In this document: piece after piece, positions 8,955 through 18,376 of the stretch
Numbering within the stretch: position 1 is the stretch's first letter
Layout: each line of letters starts with the position of its first letter
Assembly (NCBI RefSeq): GCF_003660165.1
Contig: NZ_CP032829.1
Coordinates: 1,178,001 to 1,242,000, forward strand
DNA from: Sphingomonas paeninsulae
Lineage (GTDB): Bacteria > Pseudomonadota > Alphaproteobacteria > Sphingomonadales > Sphingomonadaceae
Length of the DNA stretch: 64,000 nucleotides
Direction of reading: 5' to 3'
The notes under the pieces: model-generated
Seen by the model: only the letters and a program-made list of their open reading frames with translations
The model's database searches: none
Told to the model about the DNA's origin: nothing
Program-made: the position numbers and the translations under genes

Positions 8955-10334
8955 ATGTCCCGTGGCGCTTTTCCCGACGGACGCATGGCATCGCGCGCTC
9001 CCCGTTTTGAACGGTATCTGGACGTCGTTCCTACGTTTCGGCTTTCGCCCGAAGCGCTTGCATCTATTGCAATAATGGCATTGAGCCTAACTATCCTCAT
9101 CGGCACGCTAGGCGCGCTAGTGTTCATATTGAGCACCCTTGCTCTGGCGGCTTACGACCCAGCACGCAGCCTGCAGAATATTGCGCGCTATTCCCCGTTT
9201 CTGATTTTACCGATTTTAGCGGTGCTATCGACTTTCTGGTCAACATCTCCAGCAGCTACGATGCGCGGAAGCCTTGAGCTCTTTATTACTGTGGTCGCTA
9301 TGATCCTGATGGTCTGCAACATGCGAGCCTCGCGGATGATCTTGTGCGTTTTTATAGCCCACTTCATTATCTGCCTGATAATTCTGCCAAGCGTGCCGCA
9401 TAGTCTGTCTTCTGGAAACGCGCTTTATGTCGGGTGGCTCGGTAGTAAAAATCAGGTCGGCAGTTGTGGGGTAATGTTGGCCGCGATGGCAATGCCGGTC
9501 ATGATCGACAAAACTCAGCCATTCCTTGCTCGCTTATCGACCCTCATTGCCCTTCCTATGTCCTTACTCATCATATATCTTGCACAATCGGGCGGTTCGA
9601 TCACATCGATGGTTTTGATGCTGGTGGTTTTCCCGCCACTTGCAGCATTGACGCTCATTAAATTCCCGCTTCGCGTAGGGTTGGTCATCTTCACGCTCGG
9701 TATGCTCGCAGTTTGCAGCTTTTTTATAGACGACATCACAAACGCGATCGTCAATTTCAGAGTGAACGTTCTTAATAAGGATGCCACGCTGACGGGTCGA
9801 ACATATTTGTGGGACTTTGCAGCACGCCTTTCGGCAAACCATCCTTATCTCGGTACGGGATTCAATGCATTCTGGCAGCAAGGAAATATCGAAGCAGAAG
9901 GTCTTTGGCGTTGGGGCGGGATCGCCAATCGATCCGGTTTTAACTTTCACAACGCATTTGTCGGAATGCGCGTGTATCTCGGTCTGGTAGGACTTATCCT
10001 GCTTATCCTGACTTGTGTCTGCGTGACGTTGGCAGGGCTTTTTCGCCAACTGTGGAAACCCTCTATTCCAATCGCGGGACTGTTGAGCATGTTGGCAGTA
10101 AATTATGCAAAATCGTTCGTCGAAGAAGGACTGCTAAACGCCTTTAGCCTGATCACAGTATTATGGCTGGCGACGGGGGTATATGCGTTTCGCCCTGCTG
10201 CCGATTCCAAAAACAACAATGAACCAGTCTCGTTCGGGCGTGGTGTAAACCGGAAACGTGTCAGCGAAAAGTTTGGCGCGCGCGAAGCAGCCCATTTGCG
10301 CTCTGGCGATAGGCCTTTCCGAATGGTGGAATGA
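8955..10334 (+). CDS. O-antigen ligase / ExoQ-like polysaccharide polymerase
   Basis: A 459-residue membrane protein with about ten hydrophobic segments between residues 38 and 415, and a polar C-terminal tail of about 45 residues. The motif LTGRTYLWDFAARLSANHP (about residues 280-298) followed by GTGFNAFW, and HNAFVGMRVYLGLVG, are typical of the Wzy/WaaL/ExoQ superfamily. These proteins polymerise repeat units or ligate glycans at the periplasmic face. It sits with a lipid-linked glycosyltransferase and galU, which fits exopolysaccharide or O-antigen synthesis. Ligase and polymerase activity cannot be told apart here. Confidence 0.84.
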   Translation: MSRGAFPDGRMASRAPRFERYLDVVPTFRLSPEALASIAIMALSLTILIGTLGALVFILSTLALAAYDPARSLQNIARYSPFLILPILAVLSTFWSTSPAATMRGSLELFITVVAMILMVCNMRASRMILCVFIAHFIICLIILPSVPHSLSSGNALYVGWLGSKNQVGSCGVMLAAMAMPVMIDKTQPFLARLSTLIALPMSLLIIYLAQSGGSITSMVLMLVVFPPLAALTLIKFPLRVGLVIFTLGMLAVCSFFIDDITNAIVNFRVNVLNKDATLTGRTYLWDFAARLSANHPYLGTGFNAFWQQGNIEAEGLWRWGGIANRSGFNFHNAFVGMRVYLGLVGLILLILTCVCVTLAGLFRQLWKPSIPIAGLLSMLAVNYAKSFVEEGLLNAFSLITVLWLATGVYAFRPAADSKNNNEPVSFGRGVNRKRVSEKFGAREAAHLRSGDRPFRMVE

Positions 10335-10785
10335 CGCACGCGAAGCTTGAAAGGCGTTTCAGCCACCTGACCAAGCGCCTCACTTCGGGGATAGTCATTA
10401 GCAATATTGTAACAGCGCCGACGCTGTGACAGTGACGACTGCGATAGCGAGGCAATCACCAAGAAACATGGGTGAGCAAGCGGTCACGACCAGCGTCAGA
10501 ACAGGATGCCCCGCCGATACCGGATTTTTGCCCCCAAGTCCGACGTATGGATCAGCACCTCCGCAATAAATGCGATGACCCGGAAAAGGTTGATACCAAC
10601 CAGACGACTGCCCTGTCTCTGTCAAACCCGATCCCCGAGATCTCGCAACTCTGGTAAGCTAATCATTTCAACCTACAATGCTTTCGGCTGCTCTCTCCGG
10701 TCACGTACTCAATCGGGAAAGGGTTGACAGTTTCCATGGTCGGGCGTTGGAACGTTACGCTCAGCTTTATGTTATAACGGACGCC
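10335..10785. other. Intergenic region without a supported gene
   Basis: About 450 bases with no reading frame that looks coding on either strand. A small perfect hairpin, ACAGCG-CCGA-CGCTGT at 10412-10427, lies about 80 bases after the polymerase gene and could end its transcript, though no T tract follows. A TTGACA at 10724-10729 resembles a -35 box, but no good -10 follows at normal spacing. The minus-strand frame at 10398-10625 has a hydrophobic end but matches no family I know. Confidence 0.5.
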
Positions 10786-10995
10786 ATGACCGATCCTAAA
10801 AAAATGAAACCTGCCAAACCGGCAAAATCAGAATCTTCCAAGTCGGATCGATCCAACACCCGTTGGGTCGCTGCTGGCGCGGCAATGGGAATTGGTTCGG
10901 CAGCGCTTGTTGCCGCATTACTGTATTCGAACCGTGATAAGCGTGACGGTAAGCCGATTGTTAACCATGACGGTCCAAAACCCGAATCCGACTAA
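10786..10995 (+). CDS. Small lysine-rich single-pass membrane protein
   Basis: A 69-residue protein starting MTDPKKMKPAKPAKSE. It has a Lys/Ser-rich N-terminus, one membrane helix (about residues 27-46, WVAAGAAMGIGSAALVAALLY) and a short charged tail. The frame is open farther upstream, to 10678, but the ATG at 10786 is preferred because the extra residues look non-coding. It lies 24 bases before galU and may be co-transcribed with it. I recognise no family. Confidence 0.6.
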   Translation: MTDPKKMKPAKPAKSESSKSDRSNTRWVAAGAAMGIGSAALVAALLYSNRDKRDGKPIVNHDGPKPESD

Positions 10996-11019
10996 AGCGA
11001 CGCACGTGGGGACAGTTTA

Positions 11020-11886
11020 GTGAAAAAAATTCGCAAGGCAGTATTCCCTGTCGGTGGATTGGGAACCCGGTTTCTTCCCGCAACGAAATCCATTCCGAAA
11101 GAGATGCTGCCGGTGGTCGATCGGCCGCTCATTCAATATGCCGTCGATGAAGCACGAGAGGCTGGCATCGAGCAGATGATCTTCGTCACAGGTCGCGGCA
11201 AGTCAGCGATCGAAGACCATTTCGATATCTCCTTCGAGCTGGAAAATTTGCTGACTTCGCGCGGCAAATCGCTCGACGCAATCGAGGATACTCGCTTCAA
11301 ACCGGGGGAGGTCATTTACGTTCGTCAGCAAGACCCGATCGGCCTGGGTCACGCAGTCTGGTGCGCGCGTCACATCATCGGCGACGAACCCTTTGCCATC
11401 TTCCTGCCCGACGAACTGATGGTCGGGTCACCCGGTTGCATGGCACAGATGGTCGCCGCCTACGAAAAGGTCGGCGGCAATCTGGTGTGCGGCTATGAAG
11501 TCGCACCCGGTGAGACATCGAAGTACGGCATCATCACCCCGGGCCGTATAGATGGGCAGTTGGTCGAAGTCGTCAATCTAGTGGAAAAGCCTCCGCTGGG
11601 CACGGCACCGTCCAATCTGATGATTCCCGGTCGCTATATCCTTCAGCCTGAAGTGATGGCGGTGCTGGAAACGCAAAGCCGGGGCGCTGGCAATGAGATC
11701 CAGCTTACCGATGCGATGGCGCAGATAATCGGCAAACAACCCTTCCACGCTTGGGCGTTCGATGGGCAGCGGTACGACTGTGGCGACAAGGCCGGCTTCA
11801 TCACTGCAAATATCGCGCTGGCGCTCGCTCGCGATGACGTTGGGCCGACGGTGGCTGCGTTTTTGAAAGATCAGAAGATCGTTTGA
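11020..11886 (+). CDS. galU: UTP-glucose-1-phosphate uridylyltransferase
   Basis: A 288-residue nucleotidyltransferase that makes UDP-glucose from UTP and glucose 1-phosphate, a precursor for surface glycans. The start is a GTG at 11020 after GTGGGGA. The signature GGLGTRFLPATKSIPKEML begins near residue 11, and VEKPP near 189 and RYDCGDK near 251 are also conserved. The length is normal. Its position after the polysaccharide genes fits a supply role for the exopolysaccharide, although GalU is also a housekeeping enzyme. Confidence 0.95.
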   Translation: MKKIRKAVFPVGGLGTRFLPATKSIPKEMLPVVDRPLIQYAVDEAREAGIEQMIFVTGRGKSAIEDHFDISFELENLLTSRGKSLDAIEDTRFKPGEVIYVRQQDPIGLGHAVWCARHIIGDEPFAIFLPDELMVGSPGCMAQMVAAYEKVGGNLVCGYEVAPGETSKYGIITPGRIDGQLVEVVNLVEKPPLGTAPSNLMIPGRYILQPEVMAVLETQSRGAGNEIQLTDAMAQIIGKQPFHAWAFDGQRYDCGDKAGFITANIALALARDDVGPTVAAFLKDQKIV

Positions 11887-11892
11887 AGGACG

Positions 11893-11912
11893 GGCGCGCT
11901 TAACGGCGCGCC
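11893..11912. terminator. GC-rich hairpin between convergent galU and ribE
   Basis: The stem GGCGCGC (11893-11899) pairs with GCGCGCC (11906-11912) around the six-base loop TTAACG. It lies seven bases after the galU stop and includes the ribE stop codon on the other strand. No strong T tract follows, so termination strength is uncertain. Confidence 0.4.
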
Positions 11913-12511
11913 ATCGCCTGTTGCATCCGGGCAAGGTATCGAGCCAGTACGTCGATTTCCAAGTTGACGGTTTCCCCGGCTTTTAGCGCGCCCAGAGTGG
12001 TCTTCTCGGCAGTGTGCGGAATAATATTGACCGAAAATCGTGCTGTTCCATCGGCCTGATCGTCGATCCCATTCACCGTTAGTGAAACCCCGTCGATGGT
12101 TATCGAACCTTTTTCAGCAATAAATGGAGCAATCATCGCGGGAACAGAAACGTCGATCTTTAACGAATCACCGTCTGGAGAAATATCGACAACCGTGCCG
12201 ATGCCGTCCACATGGCCGGTGACGATATGGCCCCCAAGCTCGTCACCAACCCGGCAAGCGCGTTCCAGATTCAGGCGCGCGCCCTTTCTCCACATTGCCG
12301 ATGCCGTTCGGTTCACACTTTCGGCCGATACGTCGACCGTAAAACTGCCCGTCCCCTTTTCCACGACCGTAAGGCAGACGCCTGAGCATGCGATAGACGC
12401 ACCCATGTCCACCGTTTCCAAATCGTAGCTCGTATCGATGATCAACCGCATATCCCCGCGCGCCTCGACGCTGCGGACGATACCCAGATCTGTAATGATG
12501 CCTGTGAACAT
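11900..12511 (-). CDS. ribE: Riboflavin synthase, alpha subunit
   Basis: A 203-residue protein made of two lumazine-binding domains. It converts two 6,7-dimethyl-8-ribityllumazine molecules to riboflavin. The canonical start MFTGIITDLG fixes the ATG at 12511. Conserved SIACSGVCLTV near residue 39 and GGHIVTGHVDG near 93 mark the first domain and the linker, and ITIDGVSLTV marks the second domain. The frame is open to 12559, but that extension is the tail of ribD. It begins four bases after the frame-corrected ribD stop, so ribD-ribE form an operon. Confidence 0.94.
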   Translation of the reverse strand: MFTGIITDLGIVRSVEARGDMRLIIDTSYDLETVDMGASIACSGVCLTVVEKGTGSFTVDVSAESVNRTASAMWRKGARLNLERACRVGDELGGHIVTGHVDGIGTVVDISPDGDSLKIDVSVPAMIAPFIAEKGSITIDGVSLTVNGIDDQADGTARFSVNIIPHTAEKTTLGALKAGETVNLEIDVLARYLARMQQAMARR

Positions 12512-12515
12512 AAAG

Positions 12516-13483
12516 CTACTCCCGAAGCCGTTGGTAGATGTCGAGCCGGTCGCTGCCAAGGGTCCGCGAATCGGTTAGGCTCCATCTTCCATGGGCGTTT
12601 GCAAGATCATCCAGCCCAATGTTACCGATTGACCGCCCCCGCCAATCAGGATGGGTGCTCGATATACCAAAAGTCGATCGACCATATCTGTCCCAAGAAA
12701 TGCTGAAGCCGTCCTTGCGCCCCCTTCGACCAGCAGATCATTGCCGGGCAGCCCATCAATCCGATTGGGCGAATTTACGGTCAGCCAGCCACTGGGTGCA
12801 GACTTTTGCGTCAGCATGGCACGGGCAGGGCTACGGCTCTCCAGACCGGATAAACGGACATCCAGCGCGGGTACATCAGCGTCGAATGTGCCGCGCCCGA
12901 TTAGAATAACATCACATCGTGCGCGCTCGAGATGCCCATGTGCACGCGCCTCCGGACCTGTGATCCACTTGCTACGCCCGTCGGTCATCGCGACGCAGCC
13001 ATCAAGGGATAATGCCAGTTTCAAAGTTACGTGTGGCCTATGGTAGCGACAGCGTATTAGGAAACCGGCCATCGACCGGCGGGCTTCTTCGCGACGGACC
13101 CCAGTAACGACGTCGATGCCAGCCGCGCACAACCGGTCGAAGCCGTGCCCGTTGGTTCGCGCATCGGGATCGCCGATCGCTGCGACAAGGCGCGCAATGC
13201 CGCGCGCTGCAATGAGGTCGGCACAGGCCGGCCCCCGTTCGCTAACATGAGCGCAGGGTTCGAGTGTGACATACAGCGTTGCACCGCGCGAAGCTTCGCC
13301 CGCTTCTTCCAAAGCCATGGCTTCGGCGTGAGGGCGTCCCCCCGGTTGGGTCCAACCACGACCGACGATGCGACCGTTGCGGACGATGACGCAGCCGACG
13401 TTAGGATTCGGAAACGTTTGCCCGCGGCCGCGTTCGCCAAGGGCAAGCGCGGCCGCCATGAAACGATCGTCGCTGTTCAACAT
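12516..13483 (-). CDS. ribD: Bifunctional riboflavin deaminase/reductase RibD, broken by a one-base deletion near its end
   Basis: RibD deaminates the pyrimidine intermediate and then reduces its ribosyl side chain. The deaminase domain has PNPNVGCVIV, the zinc motif HAEAMALEEAG and LEPCAHVSERGPAC. The reductase domain begins near residue 150 (VTLKLALSLDG). The open frame stops early at 12575. From about 12628 another frame gives GLDDLANAHGRWSLTDSR, then the usual C-terminus, and stops at 12516, four bases before ribE. One lost base near 12618-12628 explains this. ATG at 13483 (MLNSDDRFMAAAL) is preferred over 13519, because it clears the upstream gene. This may be a sequencing error rather than a real mutation. 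Confidence 0.9.
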
Positions 13484-13493
13484 GCGTCTCGGA

Positions 13494-13847
13494 TCAAATG
13501 CCGACGCTGCGAAGGGCATCCCGCGCCCGTTTGAATTGCGCCCGGCGTTCGGCCTGAAATTCTTCGATCTGTTTCTTCTTTGCAAGTTCGGCGGGGAGGT
13601 CACGTGCTTGTTGCGCTGCGATTTCGGCGCGTGTCCGCTCCGCCGACCATTGCTGGACGTACATTATTTCTGGCGGGTGCCATTCGGGCGGCCGATTGAA
13701 TTCGTTGATGAACGCCAGAATGACAAGGATCGGAATGCCTATCGCAAGTGCCGCAAAGACGATCTGATGCGGTCGCCGCTGACGCATGAACGAAACCGCA
13801 TCGCGCCAGGCGACACGCGGTGAGGTGGGACGAGGAATAAACGACAT
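13494..13847 (-). CDS. Small single-pass membrane protein upstream of ribD
   Basis: A 117-residue protein from the ATG at 13847 (MSFIPRPTSPRVAWRD). A basic N-terminus leads to one membrane helix (about residues 27-47, IVFAALAIGIPILVILAFI). The rest is a long charged helix rich in Glu, Arg, Lys and Ala that looks like coiled coil. It ends 10 bases before ribD on the same strand, so it is probably the first gene of the riboflavin operon. I do not recognise a function. Confidence 0.65.
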   Translation of the reverse strand: MSFIPRPTSPRVAWRDAVSFMRQRRPHQIVFAALAIGIPILVILAFINEFNRPPEWHPPEIMYVQQWSAERTRAEIAAQQARDLPAELAKKKQIEEFQAERRAQFKRARDALRSVGI

Positions 13848-13955
13848 GTTATGAAGATAGGCGGGCATGGAGAACTGTGCCAGCCCTTGGTTCATGCTGT
13901 GGCACCGAAGTGCGATCGAGAGGTGGCGCGATTAACCCCCTCGGCGAAAGTGAGA

Positions 13956-14447
13956 TTAGGCCGCCTGCGCTATTTTTAGACGCACAAGCGGACGGACGTC
14001 CTCAGCATGGGCCCAGCACAGATCCGGCAACTCCAGAACCCGTCCATCTTGAGAATAGATCCCGATCGAACGGATTGGATGATGAGTCAGACGATCCACA
14101 AGCACAGGTGTCGATGGGCTACCGGACGCCCATTTTTCGCCCCATTGGCGCAGTGCAACGACGGAAGGTAAAAGGGCTTCCCCCTTTTCGGTCAGGCGAT
14201 ATTCCACTTTGCGGCGGTCATGCGCCATCGGTTCGCGCGACAATATGCCATGTTTTACAAGAGTGGCGAGGCGATTGGCGAGAATGTTACGCGCAATGCC
14301 CAGCGTGGACTGAAATTCTTCGAAGTGGTGAAGTCCGTTGAAGGCCCCGCGCAGAATCAGAAGCGACCAGCGCTCGCCAACAGCCTCTAACGCTGCTGGC
14401 AATGCGCAAACCGCCATGTCGCAGAAGTTATCTTTCACTATCTCCAT
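13956..14447 (-). CDS. HxlR-family transcriptional regulator
   Basis: A 163-residue winged-helix regulator from the ATG at 14447 (MEIVKDNFCDMAVCALPAAL). It has the HxlR pattern: an early Cys, VGERWSLLILRGAFNG, then IARNILANRLATLVKHGIL and VEYRLTEKGEALLPS. HxlR proteins usually form dimers that repress or activate a neighbouring operon, often in response to electrophiles. The frame is open to 14510, but those residues do not match the family. It is divergent from the rel gene, whose start is about 135 bases away. Its target is unknown. Confidence 0.86.
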   Translation of the reverse strand: MEIVKDNFCDMAVCALPAALEAVGERWSLLILRGAFNGLHHFEEFQSTLGIARNILANRLATLVKHGILSREPMAHDRRKVEYRLTEKGEALLPSVVALRQWGEKWASGSPSTPVLVDRLTHHPIRSIGIYSQDGRVLELPDLCWAHAEDVRPLVRLKIAQAA

Positions 14448-14582
14448 AATTTTTGGTCTTATATTATTTTTCGTTTTTCGCCAACCCGCAGAGGTTGCTG
14501 AATGGTGCATTGCAAAATCTAATTTTCCGATTGGTTAAAGCGCTGCTTGCCAAGCCCATATGCCACCCCCCATCATAGGGAA

Positions 14583-16676
14583 GTGCTTCGTCAATATGAA
14601 CTTGTAGAACGGGTTAAATCCTACGACCCCGATGCCGATGAGGCGCTGTTGAATCGCGCCTATGTTTTTTCGATGCAAATGCACGGATCACAAAAAAGGG
14701 CGTCAGGTGATCCATATTTTAGCCACCCCATCGAAGTTGCGGGGATCCTGACCGACCTCCATCTCGACGACGAAACGATCGCGACCGCGATCCTTCATGA
14801 TACGATCGAAGATACGCTGACGACGCACGAGGAGATCGTGGCGAAGTTCGGCCCCGCTGTTGCGCGGCTTGTCGATGGCGTGACAAAGCTCAGCAAGATC
14901 GAGGCGCAGACCGAAAACGAGCGCGCAGCGGAAAATTTGCGCAAATTCCTGCTGGCGATGTCCGACGACATTCGCGTGCTGCTGGTGAAGCTGGCCGACC
15001 GGCTGCACAATATGCGGACGCTGCACTTCATCCCGGACGAGAAGAAGCGGCGGCGCATCGCCAAGGAAACGATGGATATCTATGCGCCACTTGCTGAGCG
15101 CATCGGTATGTATGAGTTCATGAACGAGATGCAGACTCTGGCATTTCGTGAACTCGAACCCGAAGCCTATGCGTCGATCACCAAGCGGCTGGCGCAGTTG
15201 CACGAGGGCGGCGGCGACCAGATTTCACGCATCGGATCGGGGCTGAAGCTGGTTTTGAGCCGCGCAGGGATCGAGGCCGATGTCTCTGGCCGCGAAAAAC
15301 ATCCCTATTCGATCTGGAAGAAGATGGCCGAGCGCCATATCAGCTTCGAACAGCTATCCGATGTGATGGCTTTTCGCGCGATCGTGCCCGATGCCGACGC
15401 CTGTTACCGCGCGTTGGGCGTCATTCATCGACGCTGGCCGATGGTTCCGGGCCGGTTCAAGGATTACATCTCGACACCCAAGCGCAACGGCTATCGTTCG
15501 CTGCACACTGCGGTCATCCATTCGGAAAAGATGCGAATCGAGATCCAGTTGCGGTCGTCCGAAATGCACGCGCAGGCCGAATATGGGCTGGCGGCGCACT
15601 GGACCTATAAACAGGGTCAGAAACGCCCCGACGTGCCGGTACGGTGGATCAGCGATCTGGTCGAGATCCTCGATAACGCGGACAGCGCCGAGGAGCTGCT
15701 CGAACACACACGCATGGCGATGTATCAGGATCGAATCTTCGCCTTCACGCCAAAGGGCGAATTGACGCAGTTGCCAAAGGGTTCGACGCCGGTCGACTTT
15801 GCCTATGCGGTGCACACCACGCTGGGCAATGAGGCCGTCGGTGCCAAGATAAACGGACGTGTCGTGCCGCTGCGCACACAGATCGAGAATGGCGATCAGG
15901 TCCAGATTTTGAAATCGAAAGCGCAGGAGCCACAGCCCGCGTGGCTGAACTTTGCTGTGACGGGTAAGGCGCGGGCGGCGATCCGGCGCTTTGTCCGCAA
16001 CAAGGAACGCGGTGAAAACATCGCATTGGGTCAGAAGATTTACGACGAACTGGTGCACCGCCTGCCCGCGCCACTGGGCAAGGAAGCCATGAATGCCGCG
16101 CTTAAGCGCCTGAAGCTGGTCAATGAGGCTGCGCTGATGGAGGCGATCGCACGCCGGACGCTGACCGATGCGCAGGTTCTGGAGGCACTGATGCCGGGTT
16201 CGGCGGGTCCGGGGGATGACATCCGCGTGGCCCCGCAACAGCGTGAGGCAATCTCTATCAAAGGGTTGACCGCGGGCGTTGCGTTCAATCTGGCACCCTG
16301 CTGCCACCCGGTTCCGGGTGACCGCATCGTCGGGCTTCGGCGCGAAGATGAACCCATCGTCGTCCACACCATCGACTGCCCCAAACTGGCCGACGGCATC
16401 GATGCCGACTGGGTCGATCTGGCATGGGGCGATGGGTCAGACGGCGGTGCCGCGCAATTGCTGGTGGTGCTGAAGAACGAACCCGGCGCGCTTGGCGTGA
16501 TGGCGGGGATATTCGGACAGAATCGCGCCAATATTCTGAACCTGAAGCTGGAAGCACGCGATTCGGGATTTCACACGTTCCGCGTCGACCTCGAAGTGCA
16601 CGACCTACAGCACCTGACCCGGATATTGGCGGCGTTGCGAGCGGTGGATGCCGTCAGTCAGGCCGATCGGGTCTAG
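14583..16676 (+). CDS. rel: Bifunctional (p)ppGpp synthetase/hydrolase (RelA/SpoT homologue)
   Basis: A protein of about 697 residues that makes and breaks (p)ppGpp, the stringent-response alarmone. Domains in order are an HD hydrolase (HDTIEDT near residue 72), the synthetase (DYISTPKRNGYRSLHTAV near 300), a TGS domain (AFTPKGELTQLPKGSTPVDF near 380) and a C-terminal ACT domain. Alphaproteobacteria usually have this single long Rel. The start is uncertain: GTG at 14583 gives the family-like LRQYELVERVKSYDP, and a TTG at 14547 adds 12 residues. Confidence 0.93.
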   Translation: MLRQYELVERVKSYDPDADEALLNRAYVFSMQMHGSQKRASGDPYFSHPIEVAGILTDLHLDDETIATAILHDTIEDTLTTHEEIVAKFGPAVARLVDGVTKLSKIEAQTENERAAENLRKFLLAMSDDIRVLLVKLADRLHNMRTLHFIPDEKKRRRIAKETMDIYAPLAERIGMYEFMNEMQTLAFRELEPEAYASITKRLAQLHEGGGDQISRIGSGLKLVLSRAGIEADVSGREKHPYSIWKKMAERHISFEQLSDVMAFRAIVPDADACYRALGVIHRRWPMVPGRFKDYISTPKRNGYRSLHTAVIHSEKMRIEIQLRSSEMHAQAEYGLAAHWTYKQGQKRPDVPVRWISDLVEILDNADSAEELLEHTRMAMYQDRIFAFTPKGELTQLPKGSTPVDFAYAVHTTLGNEAVGAKINGRVVPLRTQIENGDQVQILKSKAQEPQPAWLNFAVTGKARAAIRRFVRNKERGENIALGQKIYDELVHRLPAPLGKEAMNAALKRLKLVNEAALMEAIARRTLTDAQVLEALMPGSAGPGDDIRVAPQQREAISIKGLTAGVAFNLAPCCHPVPGDRIVGLRREDEPIVVHTIDCPKLADGIDADWVDLAWGDGSDGGAAQLLVVLKNEPGALGVMAGIFGQNRANILNLKLEARDSGFHTFRVDLEVHDLQHLTRILAALRAVDAVSQADRV

Positions 16677-16740
16677 GCAACGGACTCTGTCACATAGGCG
16701 ACATCAACCGCGCGCAACGGCGGTTTGAGGAGTATTATCG

Positions 16741-18366
16741 ATGATCCGGATCGACCGCCGCCAATTGATCGCCACATCTGCGCTTGGCCTTGGAGGCCTG
16801 CTGCTGCCCGGAGGCGCGTTGTTTGCGCAGTCGCTATCGGTCGCGCGCGGCTTCACCCACAATGTCGCCAGCGGCGAGCCTGCGACCGATTCTATCCTGC
16901 TCTGGACGCGCTTTGTCGGCGACGGCGATAGTGCGCACATTAAGGTCGAAATTGCCGACACGGCCAACTTCACGCGAATCGTATCGGGCGGTGAGATGAT
17001 TACCGGGCCATGGCGCGACTGGACGACGAAGATCACCGTCGATGGCTTGTCGCCCGGTAAAACCTATCACTATCGTTTTATCGGTGAGGACGGCAGCAAA
17101 TCCCCGGTCGGCCGCACCAAGACGCTGCCCACAAGCGGCGTTGAGCAATTCAAGATCGGCATTTTTTCATGTTCGAACCTGCCGGTCGGCGAATTCAATG
17201 CTTATGGTCATGCCGCGGCACGCGACGACATCGACATGATGCTGCACCTCGGCGATTATTTCTACGAATATAAGCGCGGCACCTATCCGCCCGAAAGCCC
17301 CCGCTGGGATCGTATCCAGCCAGCAGAAGAAGTAGTCGGCCTCACCGATTATCGGCTGCGCTATGCAAGTTATCGCACAGATCCCAATCTTCAGGCTTTG
17401 CACAACCGGCACCCGATGATCCTGTCGATGGACGATCACGATTCGGCAAATGACAGCTGGGAGGGCGGAGCGCAGAATCATCGGGCGGATGAGGGCGACT
17501 GGACGCTTCGAAAGCTGGCGGCGATACAGGCGTATCGCGAATGGCTGCCCATCGACGATATTCCATACCAGACGTATGACATCGCCGATCTGGCGACCCT
17601 GTTTCGAACCGACACCCGATTGCTGGCGCGAAGCCATCAACCATCGACCGCCAGAATGTTCGAATCAGCCGATGTGCCAGCCGCTCTGGCCGCGTTCAAA
17701 AAGGGGCCGTGGCGCGATCCGGCGGTGACCATGATGGGAACCACGCAGGAAAATTGGCTGGCTCATGGTTTGAAAGCATCGACGGCAGCGCGAAAAAAAT
17801 GGCAGTTGGTCGGTGTCGGCACGATTGTTGGAGAGACTTATATGCCACCCGAAGCAAGCGGGTGGCTGGCCGCCGATGCGACGGCATCGTCCAAACGCTA
17901 CACACTGGGAGGGCTGGAGCTGGCAAAAGCCGGTCTGCCGTTCAACTATGATAATTGGGGCGGCTATCCTGCTGCCAGAGCGCGCCTGTTGGGCGCAGCG
18001 CAGCGGGCAAATGCCAATTTGGTGATCGTGTCGGGCGACAGTCACAACGCCTGGGCTTATGATCTCAAAAACGAAGGCAAGCGTGCCGGCGTCGAATTCG
18101 CAGGCCACTCCGTATCCTCGAATGGCTATGAATCTTCGACGAAAGGCACCGATCCAAAGACCATCGCAGCAGCAATGGTCCGCGCCAGCCCCGAACTGAA
18201 ATGGTGTGACACCTCGCAAAGGGGCTATATGATGCTTACCTTGACACCAACGACTGCTACGAACGAATGGGTATTCATGCAGACCGTCGCCACGCCGTCC
18301 ATTGCCACATCGACACCGCACACCATGCGCGTTCGTGTGGGCAGTGCGATGCTTGAAACAGTATAG
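16741..18366 (+). CDS. phoD: Tat-exported PhoD-type alkaline phosphatase
   Basis: A 541-residue PhoD-family phosphodiesterase/alkaline phosphatase. The N-terminus MIRIDRRQLIATSALGLGG is a twin-arginine signal, with cleavage near residue 30. An N-terminal fibronectin-like PhoD domain (residues about 35-130) is followed by the metallophosphoesterase domain. Motifs seen are GIFSCSNLP, the metal ligands of HLGDYFYEY, MDDHDSANDSWEGG and VSGDSHNAW near the end. It should release phosphate from phosphomonoesters or diesters in the periplasm. GAGGAG-like AGGAGT precedes the ATG. No Pho box was identified. Confidence 0.93.
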   Translation: MIRIDRRQLIATSALGLGGLLLPGGALFAQSLSVARGFTHNVASGEPATDSILLWTRFVGDGDSAHIKVEIADTANFTRIVSGGEMITGPWRDWTTKITVDGLSPGKTYHYRFIGEDGSKSPVGRTKTLPTSGVEQFKIGIFSCSNLPVGEFNAYGHAAARDDIDMMLHLGDYFYEYKRGTYPPESPRWDRIQPAEEVVGLTDYRLRYASYRTDPNLQALHNRHPMILSMDDHDSANDSWEGGAQNHRADEGDWTLRKLAAIQAYREWLPIDDIPYQTYDIADLATLFRTDTRLLARSHQPSTARMFESADVPAALAAFKKGPWRDPAVTMMGTTQENWLAHGLKASTAARKKWQLVGVGTIVGETYMPPEASGWLAADATASSKRYTLGGLELAKAGLPFNYDNWGGYPAARARLLGAAQRANANLVIVSGDSHNAWAYDLKNEGKRAGVEFAGHSVSSNGYESSTKGTDPKTIAAAMVRASPELKWCDTSQRGYMMLTLTPTTATNEWVFMQTVATPSIATSTPHTMRVRVGSAMLETV

Positions 18367-18376
18367 AAAGATCGTT

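Noticed and set aside
10724-10752. Promoter with TTGACA at 10724
   Set aside because: No acceptable -10 box follows at 16-18 bases, so it is not listed as a promoter.
12512-12559. N-terminal extension of ribE
   Set aside because: It is the ribD tail read in another frame. Riboflavin synthases begin at MFTGIIT.
13848-13955. FMN riboswitch before the riboflavin genes
   Set aside because: The conserved FMN aptamer segments are not visible in this 108-base gap.
15354-16367. Minus-strand frame of 337 codons opposite rel
   Set aside because: It is a shadow of the complete rel gene and has no recognisable domain.
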